In this document: positions 32,372 through 46,300 of the stretch, piece by piece
Layout of the letters: the number at the start of each line of letters is the position of its first letter
How positions within the stretch are numbered: position 1 is the first letter of the stretch
NCBI GenBank assembly: GCA_964449445.1
Contig: CAYUZT010000004.1
Span: 51,279-115,278 of the forward strand
Length of the DNA: 64,000 nt
Source of the DNA: JABFSS01 sp964449445
GTDB lineage: Bacteria; Patescibacteriota; Gracilibacteria; Peribacterales; Peribacteraceae
Reading direction: 5' to 3'
Position numbers and translations under genes: made by a program
The notes under the pieces: model-generated
What the model saw: the letters and a program-made list of their open reading frames with translations, nothing else
What the model was told of the DNA's origin: nothing
The model's database searches: none

Positions 32372-34294
32372 ATGCTCTCCCGACGCGCCACGACCGGCTT
32401 GCTCCTCGTCGCTCCGTTCCTCATGACGGTGCTCGCGCTCACGGCTGCGTACCGCTTCGCGGGCGGGACGTTTACGGCGCAGGTGGGCGAGGGCTCCGGC
32501 GCGCCGACGGGACCGGGCGATGTCTGTACTCCCATCTGCGGCGACTCTCTCACCATCGGCAATGAGCAGTGTGACGACGGGAATATCTTCGATGGCGACG
32601 GATGCTCGGCGCTCTGCAGACGGGAGACGACGGAGAACACAAGTTCCGCGGCAATCGAGCAGATCATAGACGGTTCTTCTTCCAGTTACGCGATCATCGA
32701 TATCGAGTGTCCGCAGGACGGTTGCAAAGTCCTCGACGGCGACCGCGTCTGCGCGATCCAGGGCAAAACGTGCGAGCCGCTCTCCTCGTATCCCTGCATC
32801 CAGTGTGCGGGGCCCAGCACCTATCAGTGCCAGGGCGACGAGTGCGGGCGGGGCGGCAAGGACTTCTGCATCGCTTCCGGCAACGGCGCCTGCGAAAACA
32901 ATAAGGGCAGCGACATCTGCATCGACTGTCTGCGACAATGCCCCAAGAACATCTGCGCGCAGGGAGGCGACGGCTACTGCGCGAAGCAGGGTAAAAGCTG
33001 CACACCGGTTCCCGACGACGATTGCTTTGACTGCGTTCCCGAACCCGCGCTCGTGTGCACCGGCACCGAGTTCGAATGTGAGAACGGCGGGAAGGATTTC
33101 TGCGACATTTCCAACGAGAAGTGCGTTCCAAAATTCAACACCCCCTGCATCACCTGCGAGCCCAAGCTCAAATGCACGGGCGACGCGTGCAGCCGTGGGG
33201 GAGAAGCATTCTGCAAAGCGACCGGGGGAGGGACGTGTTCCGATGTGTCTGACGGCGTCTGCGTGCAGTGCGCAGGAAGCGCGCTGCCGGGGGCGCAAGG
33301 ACAGCAGGGCCAGCGACCGTACCAATGCCAGGGCACGGAGTGCCGCGACGGCGGCGCCAAGTACTGCAACTTATTCAAAGACAGCAAAGGTCAAGCCAAA
33401 GGATGCCGATTGACGGGAACCCTCCCCTGCATCGACTGCACCGATCAAGGGTGCAAGAGCAACAGGGAATGCGACGAAGGATCGCAGTGCATCAACGGCG
33501 CATGCAAAGTCACCTGCGGCAATGGTCGCGTGGACAAAGGCGAGACGTGCGATCCCTCGACGTCGCTCGGGACAGGCGGGGGTTCGGGCTGCACGGAAAA
33601 GTGTGTGCTCGCGGAGAATCAGGAATGCCAGTACGACACCGATTGTGAAACCGGTTTATGTATCAAGAACATCTGCGTTCCCTGCACGACGGGCACGCAG
33701 TGTCAGAGCAAGGATTGCCGCGAAGGCTCCTGTGAAATTCTGTGCGGCAATGGCAAGGTGGACAGCGGAGAAATCTGCGATCCGGGAATCGGAGGAGACA
33801 GCGAAGACTGCACAAAAGATTGCCGCCGTCCTGTGGGCAATGCCTGCGAGAAGAACCTGGAATGCCAGACCGGACGCTGCGGGGACGGAAAGACATGTGA
33901 CGCCTGCAAGCGCAATAACGAGTGTCTGAGCGGCCTGTGCGTTTCCGGCGCCTGCGTGGATGTGTGCGGCAACGGGACAAAGGAATTCGGCGAGCAGTGC
34001 GACGACGGCAACCGCGTCACGGACGACGGCTGCGATCCTTTCTGCCAGCGCGAGGCGAGCGTTGCCGGCGAACTTCTGCCGATCAGCTTGCTAGGAGATG
34101 TTACGCGCGGAGACCAGATTGGCGGTCAGACCGAGGGCGACAGGGGAGGCCCGGCCGGACCCGGTCAGGATGTCCGCGGTATTGCGGCAGCGCATCCCGC
34201 CGCGGGGCAAACGGGTCCGGCAGCAGTGGTGGTGATCGCCTCCGGAGCGGCGGCGGGCTGGGCGTGGATGAGACGAAAGAGGAAACCGAGGTAA
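32372..34294 (+). CDS. Exported Cys-rich protein with C-terminal sorting-like signal
   Basis: 640 aa from ATG 32372, 5 bp after the previous stop. Anchor or signal helix (8-28), a DUF4215 module (55-85), then about five copies of a 40-residue unit of the pattern CxGxxCxxGGxxFCxxxxxxC ending CxxC (110-356). Next come CGNGxVDxGExCD modules alternating with short CxxDxxCxTGxC units (376-563). The C-terminus has AGQTGP, a hydrophobic segment, GAAAGWAWMRR and a Lys/Arg tail. The same end occurs on the 2677-aa protein, so it looks like a cell-surface sorting or anchoring signal similar in layout to LPXTG tails, but with a different motif. A processing enzyme is not present in the window. Confidence 0.84.
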   Translation: MLSRRATTGLLLVAPFLMTVLALTAAYRFAGGTFTAQVGEGSGAPTGPGDVCTPICGDSLTIGNEQCDDGNIFDGDGCSALCRRETTENTSSAAIEQIIDGSSSSYAIIDIECPQDGCKVLDGDRVCAIQGKTCEPLSSYPCIQCAGPSTYQCQGDECGRGGKDFCIASGNGACENNKGSDICIDCLRQCPKNICAQGGDGYCAKQGKSCTPVPDDDCFDCVPEPALVCTGTEFECENGGKDFCDISNEKCVPKFNTPCITCEPKLKCTGDACSRGGEAFCKATGGGTCSDVSDGVCVQCAGSALPGAQGQQGQRPYQCQGTECRDGGAKYCNLFKDSKGQAKGCRLTGTLPCIDCTDQGCKSNRECDEGSQCINGACKVTCGNGRVDKGETCDPSTSLGTGGGSGCTEKCVLAENQECQYDTDCETGLCIKNICVPCTTGTQCQSKDCREGSCEILCGNGKVDSGEICDPGIGGDSEDCTKDCRRPVGNACEKNLECQTGRCGDGKTCDACKRNNECLSGLCVSGACVDVCGNGTKEFGEQCDDGNRVTDDGCDPFCQREASVAGELLPISLLGDVTRGDQIGGQTEGDRGGPAGPGQDVRGIAAAHPAAGQTGPAAVVVIASGAAAGWAWMRRKRKPR

Positions 34295-34370
34295 CCGAGG
34301 AAACCGAAGACTCCGAGGCAATTTTTTGATCGTCGGTATCGTCGGTTGCTTCGGTTCCATCGGTTGCCTC
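34279..34370. repeat. ACCGAGGAA microsatellite hairpin
   Basis: Left arm of ACCGAGGAA/ACCGAAGA units, loop AATTTTTTG, right arm with GTCGGTTGCTTCGGTTCC and GGTTGCCTC. It starts inside the end of the 640-aa gene and ends 4 nt before the TACACT box (34374-34379) of the giant gene. Confidence 0.6.
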
Positions 34371-34388
34371 TGCTACACTAACCTCCAA

Positions 34389-37300
34389 ATGCGCAGTCTT
34401 CGCCGCTTTTGGATCATCGTGCTTCCATGCCCTCTGGTGATCGTTTCCGCGGCGGCGTTTTTAATGATTGCTCGCGTGGCATTTCATCTCACAGCCTATG
34501 CCCAGACACCGCCATTCGTGCAAATCACGACTCCTCTCCCCGGTACGGTTTCGAGCACGGTGATCATCACCGCCAATGCGAGCGCTACCGCCGGTATTGC
34601 CGGAGTACAGTTCATCATCGATGGCTCGAATTACGGAGCGGAGGCTGTAAGTGCTCCCTATACAATTAACTGGCCAACGAACACTCTTGCCAATGGCAGC
34701 AACCATACAATTAGAGCGAGGGCGCGTGACTGGAACGGAAATTCAACGCTGTCCGCAATCATCAACGTGACTGTCTCGAATGACAGTACGCTTCCCACGG
34801 TCTCTCTTACCGCACCACCAAACAATTCCACTCAGCATGGAACCATCGCTCTTTCTGCAACCGCATCGGATAACGTCGCCGTTGCGGGAGTGCAATTTCT
34901 CGTCGATGGAATTGAGCGCGAAGCGGAAGATACAACCCCCCCCTATTCCGTCTCCTTCAATACGCGACTGATCAGTAACGGGTTACATACGCTCACGGCC
35001 CGGGCGCGCGACACGTCGTTCAATGTGCAAACGTCTGGAGCACGGTCGTTCACGGTGAACAATGATTTGATACCTCCCACAGTTTCCATGACCGCGCCGT
35101 CGAATGGCGCAACGGTGTTTGGAACCGTCACCGTCTCTGCCAACGCCTCGGATAACATTGGCGTGCTTGGCGTGCAGTTTAAACTGGATGGAGCGAATCT
35201 CGGTGCCGAAGATACGAGTGCGCCCTACAGTATCAGCTGGAATACGGGTCCCGTGAGCAACGGCTCGCATACTCTCACGGCGGTGGCGCGTGATGCGGAC
35301 AACACGACGACCTCCAATGGGATTTCGGTCACCGTGACGCATCCCGATGTCACGCCTCCCGCAGTTGCCTTCATCGCGCCGACTCCGGCAGGCGGTTCGA
35401 CCGTACAGGGAAATAAAACGCTCGCGGCAAGCGCGTCGGATGCGAGCGGTATCAACAGAGTGGAGTTCTATTATGGTTCCACGCACATTGGTACCGATTA
35501 TTCGTCACCCTACAGCGTTACCTGGGTTACCACCCAAGCGCCCAACGCAACGCATACGATAAAAGCGGTAGCCGTCGACGGAGCGGGCAATTCCGCCCAG
35601 GCGGCGAGGAACGTGATTGTCAATAATCCCGATACCACGCCTCCCTCCGTCTACATTTCCAATCCGCAGAATGGAGACACAGTGCAGGGCATCATCACGG
35701 TCACCGCAGAGGCCAGCGACAACGTGGGTGTGGTTGGCGTGCAGTTCAAACTCGATGGAGCGAATCTTGGCGCGGAAGACACAAGTCCGCCCTACGCCCG
35801 CAACTGGAATACGTCCACGAATACATTCACCAATCACACGCTGCGCGCGGTGGCGCGGGATGCGGCGGGGAAGACGACAACATCCGCGGCAGTGACGGTA
35901 AACGTCGTCCCTCCCACTGGCTGCATTGAAGTGCACAAGACGGTGAATGCGGCACTGCCATGGAGTGAGAATTTCGGCATATTCCAGTTCACTGCGCGAC
36001 GGGTCAGCAACAACCAGACGTACGGATCAACCTCTTTTAATGCAAGCACGAACACGTGGTACTTCGATGTGCCTGTGCAAGCGTCGACGCTCACCTCTGC
36101 GTACCAGGTCAGCGAGCAGGTACCTCCCGAGTGGACGTTTGGTTCGATAAATCCTGCAGGGGGCAACGTGACTGTGAATCAGGGCACCACCTGCGCACAG
36201 GTGGAGGTCACGGACAACCAGCAGTTCCCGCACCTGGCACTCACGATCAGTCCGCAACCTCCGGCGGGCATCACCCCTCCCAACGAAGTCATCATGACTC
36301 TGACGGTGACAAACACTGCAGTCTACACCACCGGGGAGAATGTGCCGCTGTACTTGATCCTCCCCACGGGAGTCTCGGCTGTGGGTACCACGAGCAATCC
36401 CTACTCGCTCGAAGGGACGCCGTACGGGAACAATGTGCAGTGGTTCATCGCAACGCTTGCACCCGGACAGACGGCAACTCGCACTGCGCGTGTGATCCTG
36501 AACGGTTCTCCTCCGCTGGCTCCAGATACTCCGCTCACTCTCAGCGCGTATGAGGCGTGGGGGCCTTCTGCCGTGAGTACGGTTCTCACGGTTCTGCCCG
36601 GCGCGCCAGGCATTCCCGATATGACGGCGGCCACAGACCTCGGCAGCTCACAAACCGACAACATCACGAATGACACGACACCAGACTTCGCCGTCACCTG
36701 TGGTCCTACCGCGACCGTCACTCTCCTCGAAGTATCAACCGTACGTGGCACACTGGTCTGCCCAGCGTCGGGTACCGCCATTATCACGTCATCGCCGCTC
36801 GGTGAGGGCAATCACAGTATGACGGCAAAGCAAGTCAGCCCCGCGGGGAATATCTCTCCAGTCTCGGCAGCGCTTTCGATCACCATCGATATAACGCCTC
36901 CGGCAGCTCCCGGCACGCCCGATATGACGGCGGCAACGGACAAGGGGAGACTCAACACCGACGACATCACGAACGATGCCACTCCGGACTTCACCGTCAG
37001 CCCCTGCGTCGGTGGCACCACGGTCACTCTCATGGATGGAACCGCGGCCGTTGGGTCAAAAGTGTGCCCGGGGTCCTCGACGACATCGAGTGTCGTCGTC
37101 ACTGCCACCACTCTCGCCACCGGCCAGCCGCATGCCATTTCGGCCACGGCCCAGGACGTTGCCGGAAACACCTCTCTTCCTTCTTCGGCACTCCCCGTCA
37201 CCATTGATACCACTCCGCCTCCCGCTCCCGTCATCAATCCGTTTGCGGCGCCCACGCAAGATACGACGCCCGATATCACGGGAACGGCCGAGCCGAGCGC

Positions 37301-40300
37301 GCAGATCAGCGTGATCGCCGGGTCGAGCGCGCTTGCATCGGGTAGTCCGGTGATCGCCAATGTCACGACGGGCGTGTGGACCTTTACGCCATCGACTGCG
37401 CTTGCAGGCGGCACCTACGCGCTCACCGCAACGGCCACCGACGTGGCCGGCAATGTCAGCTCGCCGAGCTCGCCGCAGGTGCAGCTTGTTGTCGATGTCA
37501 GTCCCCCGAGCGTTGCAATCACTGCGCCGAGTAACGGGGCTGTGGTCTTTGGGACCGGCGTGACGGTGAGTGCCAATGCGTCGGACAATATCGCTGTTGC
37601 AAGCGTGCAGTTTAAGCTTGATGGTGCGGATCTCGGAGGACTGGTGACGAGCGCCCCCTACAGCGTTCTTTGGAATACAACTCTCGCTACAGGCGGATCT
37701 CATACACTCACCGCAATCGCGCGTGATACCGCAGGCAACGTAACCACATCGGCATCCGTGATCGTGACTGTGAATAACCTTGCGGTCACGCTAACCGCCG
37801 CGCCGTACACGCCATCCGCTCCCAACGTCATCGGGTTGGTCACGCTGCAGGCAAACATGACGAGTGGTGCCGCGACGCAGGTCCAATTTTATTCGGGCAC
37901 CGTCCTGCTTGGATCCGACGCGACTGCCCCATTTCAATTTTTCTGGATTACCGCGAGTAGTCCCAATGGCAACTATAGGCTGACGGCACGGGCGATCAAC
38001 GGATCGCAAACGGTGTCTTCCAGCGTCGTCGCGGTGACGGTCGGCAACCTCAAAAGCATCACGCTGACCGCCCCCCCGGCAGGGTTGCTCTTCGGCACTG
38101 TTCCCGTGACGGCCGCCATCAGCGGATGGCCGGCATCAGTCGAGTTCTACGCACAGAACACGCAGACCGGCAACAGCACGCAGATCGGCATTGCGAATGC
38201 GCTTTCCGGACTCAATCCCACCGTCACCATACAATGGGATACCAAGAATCTGCCCAATGGCGCCTACACCCTCACGGCAAAAGCCATCACGGGAAGTCAG
38301 AACATCACATCGAGTCCTGTGAGCGTGACCATCGGCAACATCACCGCCGTGGCGCTTAGCGTCAGTCCGTACACGCCTCCCGGGTCAAACATCGTCGTTG
38401 AAAGCGTGACGCTCCAGGCGACGGTAACCGGAGTGGCGAGCAGTGTAGAGTTCCTCTCCGGCTCATACGTGCTCGGGACGGCGTCCGCGCCGGTTGCGGG
38501 GTCCACAACCACATTTACCTATTCCTGGAACACGGCGCAGGTCCCAAACGGACTCTACAATCTCCGTGCAAGAGCGATGCAAGGGACGGGACCTCTGCAG
38601 CAGAGTCTGCTCTCCGATCCTCCGGTGACCGTGCGCGTCGGAAATCTAAAAACCATTTCGGTGACCGCGCCGCAGCCGGGCCAAACGTACTACGGTCCGG
38701 GCGATCTGTCGGCAGATGTCGTCGGCTCTCCTACGCAGGTGCGATTTCTGGTCTACAGCACGGATCAAATTGGCATCGTGACGGGCATCTCCACGCCGAA
38801 TCCCACGGTCACGACCCAGTGGGATCCCGCGTTATTCAATAACGGCGCTAACGGAAATTATAATCTCGTCGCTCAGGCGACGAACGGTGTGCAGACGATC
38901 ACGTCACCCTCGGTCAGCTTCTCCGTCAGCAACCTGAGCGTCGCGCTCACCGCTCCGCTCGCCAATGCGACGGTCTACGGGACGGTCAGTCTGCAGGCGA
39001 CCGCTCAGGGAAATCCGTCCGTCGTGGAATTCTATGTGGGCAACAGCACCACGCCTGTCGGATCCGATACGAGCGCGCCGTATCAATTTGGCTGGGACGC
39101 GTCCGCCGTGCCAAACGGCAGTTACACGCTCACGGCCAAGGCCATCCGCACTATTCCGGGGACGAGTCAGACGCAGTCGGTCACGTCCGCTCCCGTCACG
39201 GTGAACCTGAGCAATCTCCGCGTCACGCTGACCAAGCCGACGGAAGGGGAGGTGGTGTACGGCAATGCCGTACCGCTGGAGGCGACGACGGAGGGAAGTC
39301 CCGGGAGCGTCCAATTTTTCCGAGACACAACATCCATCGCGACTGATACCACCGATCCCTTTACCTGGAATTGGAATACAGAACCACTCGCGAACGGCAT
39401 CTACACATTGACTGCCAGGGCAACCCGGTTCATCGCAGGCGTTTCCCAGACGGTGACATCGCCCCCCCGCACGGTGACGGTCAGTAATCTCAAGCTCGCT
39501 CTCTCGATTGCCGCGAATCCCACATCCATCACCAACGAAGCCGCGTCGACCGTCACGTTCACCGTCACCGTGACCAACACGTCTTCTGTCGCTGTGCCAC
39601 CGATTCCCATCCCTATTACCTTCAGGTTCTACAATTCCCTGACCTACAGTACCGGGAGCGCCTCGGATAATGGGGTGGCGAACATAACGGCGACCGGTGG
39701 CACGGTCAGGTGGAATCTGACCGAGAACGATCTTCCGGGTAACACCAGCAAAACACTCACCGTCCAGTTCCATCCCTCGGGCTCCATTGGCACTGCGGGA
39801 GTCAACGTGACCGGACCCGGTGGCTATCCGTACGCATCGGGATACGTCACCATCACCCCTCCGCCGCCCGGGTGCATTGAAGTGACCAAAGTCCTGCAGA
39901 ATGCTATCGGTGGGACGTTCACCGGCACTGCTCCCGCAATGAGGTTTGAGGCGGGTCCGGTGAATGCGGCCGGTCAATCGATCGGCATGCCCATAGAAAT
40001 CACCGCAAATGCCGCCGGTGTCTGGCCATTCAACAGCGTCCCCTCGAACAAGAACTACAAAGTCCGCGAGAAGGGCGTTGCCGGATGGGAGCAGCTTCCG
40101 GCGACTGCGCAGACGGTCACGGTCCAGCCCGGGACTCCCTGTGCGCAAGTGAGCATCACCAATCGCAAACGGCCCCCGAATCTTCCTCTTTCTCTTAGCG
40201 CTGCTCCCACGAGCATCAACGCTGGGGCCCCCGTCACGCTCACCGTGACGGTAACCAATAACACTACGAGTGCCGTCCAGAATATTCCCGTCAATCTTGC

Positions 40301-43300
40301 ATTTCCTCTGGGGCTCAGTGTTGTCACGCCCAATGGAGGAACAGTCAATGGTCAAAATATTTCATGGGCAATCAGTCAGACCATTCCCGCAGGGGATACT
40401 GCAACGGTGAGTGTGGTATTGGGTATGAGTCCCGCGCCCAATACTCCCGCAGTCGGTTCTACGCAGACCGTCACTGCCACGATTCCTGGAAGTTCGCCTC
40501 TCTCCAGTGCGACGAAAAATATCACCGTCGATCCGCCACCACTCGTGGTTGTGATTGGTCCTCCGTCCGCAGGCAATTCGGTGCGAGGCACCGTCACGCT
40601 CTATGCCACGGTCACGGGAGGTCCGCTGAACAACACGCAGGTCAGCTTCTACCACGTGCCCACGGGTGGCACTCCGGTATCCATTGGGACAGATTCCACA
40701 GCGGCGACGGGTGGCGTCTACAGCGTCACGTGGAATACCGTGCCTCTCCCCAACCAGCCGCATACGCTGAGGGCCGTTGCAACGCGCTCGCCGAACACCT
40801 ACCCGTCTGCGGATATCAGCGTTACCGTCGACAATGTCGCCCCGACCGTCACGCTCACAAGTGCACAGACAAGTCCTACCAATGCTGCCCTCATCAACAT
40901 GACGGCGCAGTTCAGTGAAACAGTCACAGGTTTTGATCTTTCAGATATCACTGTGAGCAACGGTACCAAGGGGAACTTTGCCAGCGGTTCGGTTCCACAC
41001 TCTTATACCTTCGATGTCACGCCAACGGCCAATGGCGCAGTGACCGTCAGCATCGCCGCGAACAGGGCAACGGATCTTGCGGGTAATCCCAATACCGCCT
41101 CCACTCCCACCCCGTTCTCCATCACCTGGGACAACGCTGCTCCCACGATCACCCTTACAGGCAATCCCGCAACCGGCCCGACGAACGCCGCGGTAGTCGC
41201 GATGACCGCGCAATTCAATGAACCCGTGACGGGATTTGCCATCGGTGATATCACCGTCGGCAACGGCTCTGCGGGCAGCTTTGCAAACGGTTCGACGGCC
41301 AATAGCTACACCTTCACCGTCGCGCCCACAACCGACGGAGCCGTCACAGTGAGTATTCCCTCAGCATCCGCAATCGACAGTGCAGGCAACGGAAACGCCG
41401 CATCCAATCAATTCTCCATCGTCTCCGACAGGACTGCGCCATTGATCACCACCCTTCTCCCTGCGGATGGTGCAACCGGTGTCAATCCTGCCGCGAACCT
41501 GGTCGTCACCTTCTCCGAACCCGTGACTGCTGTGGCAAGCAAAAACATCGTCATCAAAAAGGTCAGTGATAATTCCGTCGTCCAGACGATTGCCGCTACT
41601 GCCGCATCCATCAACGGCGCCGTCGTCACCATCAACCCTCCCGCAAACCTCGCTGACGTCACGCAGTATTACGTGCTGATCGACGCAGGAGCGTTCAACG
41701 ATGCTGCACAAAATACGTTTGTGGGAGTCACGTCGCCCGCTACATGGAACTTCGAGACCGCCGATGCCACCCCGCCCGTTGTCACTGCGTACTCTCCCCT
41801 CGATAATGCCACCGGCGTCCCCCCGGACACCAACCTGGTCGTCACCTTCTCCGAACCCGTGACCGCTGTTGCCGGCAAGAACATCGTCATCATGAGGCCC
41901 AACATCAGTTCCCCCGTTCAGACGATCGCTGCGACTGTTGCATCCATCAACGGTGCCGTCGTCACCATCAATCCTCCCGCAAACCTCGGTGACGTCACGC
42001 AGTATTACGTGCTGATCGACGCCGGAGCGTTCACGGACAGTGCACAGAACCCCTATGCGGGGATCACTTCCACCACCACCTGGAATTTCACGACGGCAGA
42101 TACCACCGGGCCCACCGTTGCCATAACCAATCCACAAGCGAATGCAACCGTTTCGGCCACCATCCCTGTCCGCGCCACGGCAACGGATAACGTCGGGGTT
42201 GCCGGCGTTGAGTTTTTCGTCGGCAACGTGTCTCTGGGGGCAGACACATCTGCTCCCTACGAGATCCAGTGGAACACGGGCACGCCGGGCAACGGGCCGC
42301 GTGTGCTCACTGCTGTTGCGCACGATGCCGCGGGCAACGAGACGACGTCTGCCGGAGTGTCGGTGACAGTCTCTACTCTCACCGTCACGATCACCGCTCC
42401 CACAGCCAACCAGCCGGTCTCCGGAAACGCGGTCAACATTTCTGCAACCGTCACCGGCGGTCCACCGGATGCTACTAAGGTCGATTTTTTCCTGGATAAC
42501 GCCACCACGCACTTTGCCACGGATTCGCCAGGAACAAGTGGAGTCTTTTCCGTTCCTTGGGACACCATCGGTCTGACCAATGCCCAGCACACGCTCAAGG
42601 CCCGAGCCACCCGCGGATCCTCGACGTTCGATTCCGCCGCCGTCACTGTGATCGTGGATAACGTCAAACCGACTCTCGCGCTCAGCAGTACCGAGGTCAG
42701 TCCCACCAAGGCGAATTCCATTCCCGTGAAGGCGCTATTCAATGAGGACGTCACCGGATTCACACTCAGCGACGTTGTTGTAAACAACGGTTCCAAGAGC
42801 AATTTCATCGCGGTGAATCCCCGGGAGTACACTTTCGATGTCGCGCCAAACGCTGACGGTCCTGTCACCGTCAATGTATCCGCAGACACCGCAAACGATG
42901 CGGCAGGTAATGGTAACACCGTCGCAGCGCAGTTCAGTATCATCTCCGATCGCACGGCACCGTCCATCACTATCACGTTCCCAAATGCTGGTCAGGTGTA
43001 TGGAACGTTCGATGTCACCGCCACTGCGCAGGATTCCGGCAGCAGCGTCGCCGGAGTCCAATTTAAAGTGGGAAATCTGAATATGGGTCTGGAGGTGCAA
43101 ACGGGAACCAGCGGCGTCTATAGCAAAACGTGGGATACCCACACTCCCGGCAACGGGCCACGTGTCCTCACGGCTATCGCGCGCGACGCTGCGGGCAACA
43201 CGGCAACCTCTGCGGCGGTCAACGTGACGGTCAATAATCTCGGCATTCTCCTCACGGCTCCTGCTGCCAATGCGACTGTGTGGGAGGACGTCACTCTGAC

Positions 43301-46300
43301 GGCGGATGTGACTGCGGGAACCGCGACCAGAGTGGATTTCTACGTCGACGGAACAAAAGTAGGGGAGGATGCCAGCTCGCCGTACAGTTTCACGTGGAAT
43401 TCCAAAGACGTCGCCAACGGTGCGCATCAACTGACGGCACACGCCGTGAACGGATCGCAGGATATTTCCTCCGCTGCAGTCACTGTCACTGTCAGCAATC
43501 TCCGAATTTCCATCACCTCTCCTTCCACTGGAGCGACGGTGGGGGGGCAGAACGTGCCTATTCAGGTGAGCACAGCGGGCAATCCCACGTCGGTGGAATT
43601 CTTCGCGGGCAGTACGTCCCTCGGCACGGTTTCTACCGCCCCTTTCACCTTCACCTGGAATACGACCAACGGGCCTGCAGCGGTTGCGAATGGTGATTAT
43701 GCGCTGACCGCGAGAGCGTCCCGCACGAGCACTCCCTCTACTGCACCGGTGACATCGAGTCCTGCGGTGAACGTGACCGTCAAGAATGCGACGTATTCGG
43801 TGGGAGCGCACTTCAACACCGCGAACATTCCGCCTGCGGCGCCGTCTACGGTCACGCTCTTTTTGACGGTCACGAATACCTCCGATGTGCCTGCGCCCGG
43901 CAACGTGCAAGTGATCCTCACCTACCCGAAAATCCCCAACGGCGGTCTTGCGGCAGTGCAAGCGACCAGTCCGCCGTCGCCCTCCAATAATGGAGTGATC
44001 AACCCGAATGCGAGCACGACGACAGGGACCATCACGTGGACCGTGCCGGGGAGTTTCCTGACAGCTGCAACTTCTACGCAGCCTGGTGGATCAAAAAATC
44101 TCACCGTGCTGTTCCGTCTCGCAGGTCCCAGCTTCCCGCCCGCCAACACCTCTCTCCAGGTGACTGCGACGGTGACAACAGTCACCCCGCAGCCGACGGG
44201 TTCCGCGACGATTACCGTCGCCTCTACCCCGCCACAGATCGGCTGCATCCGTGTCATCACAGTCCTCAAAAACCCTGCCGGTCAGATTATCCAGAACCCA
44301 CTGGTCTCCACGCTCAATTCGTTCAGCTTTGCTGCCGACGTCATTGGCGGCACCAATCCGTCGACTGTTCCCGGTCCCGGCAGTAACGGTGAATGGCAAA
44401 TCAATAACCTCAATGCTCCACGAACGTACTCCGTCAAAGAGAACACGCCTCCGGCAGGCTGGATGCTCGAGTCCATCACTACCAGCGCTGGATCTGTGAA
44501 TGGCACAGCATATGCAACGGCGATCGTCCCCGTTGGCACTAATTGCCCCATCGTCACGTTCACCAACAAACAGATCCCCACCTACACCCTCACTCTCAGT
44601 CGCGCACCCGCAACCATCAATCTCAGTTCCCAAGTCGTGCTCACAGCGAGGATCACCAATACCTCCGCCGTCGCTCCCGCCACCGGCGTCCCCGTCCGCA
44701 TCACGCTCCCCAGCACTCTCCTCTTCGTCCAGGGCACTCCGTCCGATAACGGTTCCCTGAGCGCTCAGGATACGGTGGTGGACTGGATCGTTCCCGCACT
44801 CGACCCCGGCGCTCATAAAGATCTCACCGCGAACGTGGTCCTCAAACCGCCGCCTCCCGCCATCAATCCCGGCACGGTCATTTCTGTCACGGCGAGAGGA
44901 CCGAATAACATGCAGAGTCAGCCGGCCACAATCGATGTTACTGCGGCACCCACCACGTTCGAGCTCACCCTTGCTCCCGTAACAAGCACGCTCACCATCG
45001 GCGCGGCTCTGGCAACAGAAGTCACGCTGACCGCCACCATCAAGAATACCTCTCCCACGGTTGCAAACGACGTTCCGCTCTCCATGACTCTCCCCTCTAA
45101 CAACAAGCTCGCCTTCGTCCCCACCTCCGCCTCCAACAACGGTTCGATCAATGGCCAGACCGTCACCTGGACAATTCCCACCCTCCCTGCCAATCAATCG
45201 CAGCCCACGACTCGCACTGTCAAGATCAAGCTGAGCGGCAGCCCCGTGGCTGACCCTGATGAAGAATTCACTCTCCACACCACCGGTCCCTCCACGACCC
45301 AGAGCAATAACGTAAAAGTCACCGCCGTCACCACCCCGCCCGCTCCCACCGGCTGCATCCGCGTCACGAAAGTCCTTAAAAACCCGCAGGGAGTCACCAT
45401 CCAGAACGTCACAGCCCTCGGTCAGTTCGGCTTCACACGGAAGCTCCTCCCCTCCGGAAACGTCCAGGACATCCAGGGACCGGATACCGGAGCATCCACG
45501 TGGACCATCAACGGTCTGGCGCTTGGCAACTACGAAGTCCGGGAGAAAACGCCTCTGCCCTCCGGCTGGGTTCTTGAATCCATCTCCGGCACAACCAGCA
45601 CCACCGTTGCTACGCTCGCCGTCTCTGCCGGTCCCAATTGCGCCACCGTGACCTTCACAAACAAGCAACTCCCGCCTCCCGCTTTCGAACTCACCCTGGC
45701 TCCGGCAACAAGCACTCTCACGATCGGTGCTGCCACGCCAACAGAAGTCACTCTCACAGCCACCATCACGAACACGTCTACTACCACCCCCGCATCCGGC
45801 GTTCCTGTTTCTCTCACTCTCCCCTCAAGCAAACTCGCCTTCGTTCAAAATTCTCAGAATGAGAACGGCTCTGTCGCTGGTCAGACCGTCGACTGGTTGA
45901 TTCCAAATCTCACTCCTGGCCAAGCGAAGACCCTCACCGTCCGCATCAAACTGAGCGGCAGTCCCGCCGCCACTCCGGATGAAGAATTTACGCTGAACAC
46001 GAGCGGTCCTTCCACCACCCAGAGTAACGATGTGAAAGTAAAAGCAGTTGCTCCTTCTCCCGGGACCGGCTGCATCCGTGTGACGAAGGTTCTGAAGAAT
46101 CCGCAGGGAGTCACCATCCAGAACGTCACAGCCCTCGGTCAGTTCGGTTTCACACGAAAATTGCTCCCCTCCGGAAGCGTCCAGGACATCCAGGGACCGG
46201 ATACCGGAGCATCCACGTGGACCATCAACGGTNNNNNNNNNNNNNNNNNNNNNNNNNNNNNNNNNNNNNNNNNNNNNNNNNNNNNNNNNNNNNNNNNNNN

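Noticed and set aside
38904..40355. 483-aa minus-strand open frame inside the giant gene
   Set aside because: One of many shadows created by Thr/Val/Gly-rich repeat codons; no coding evidence.
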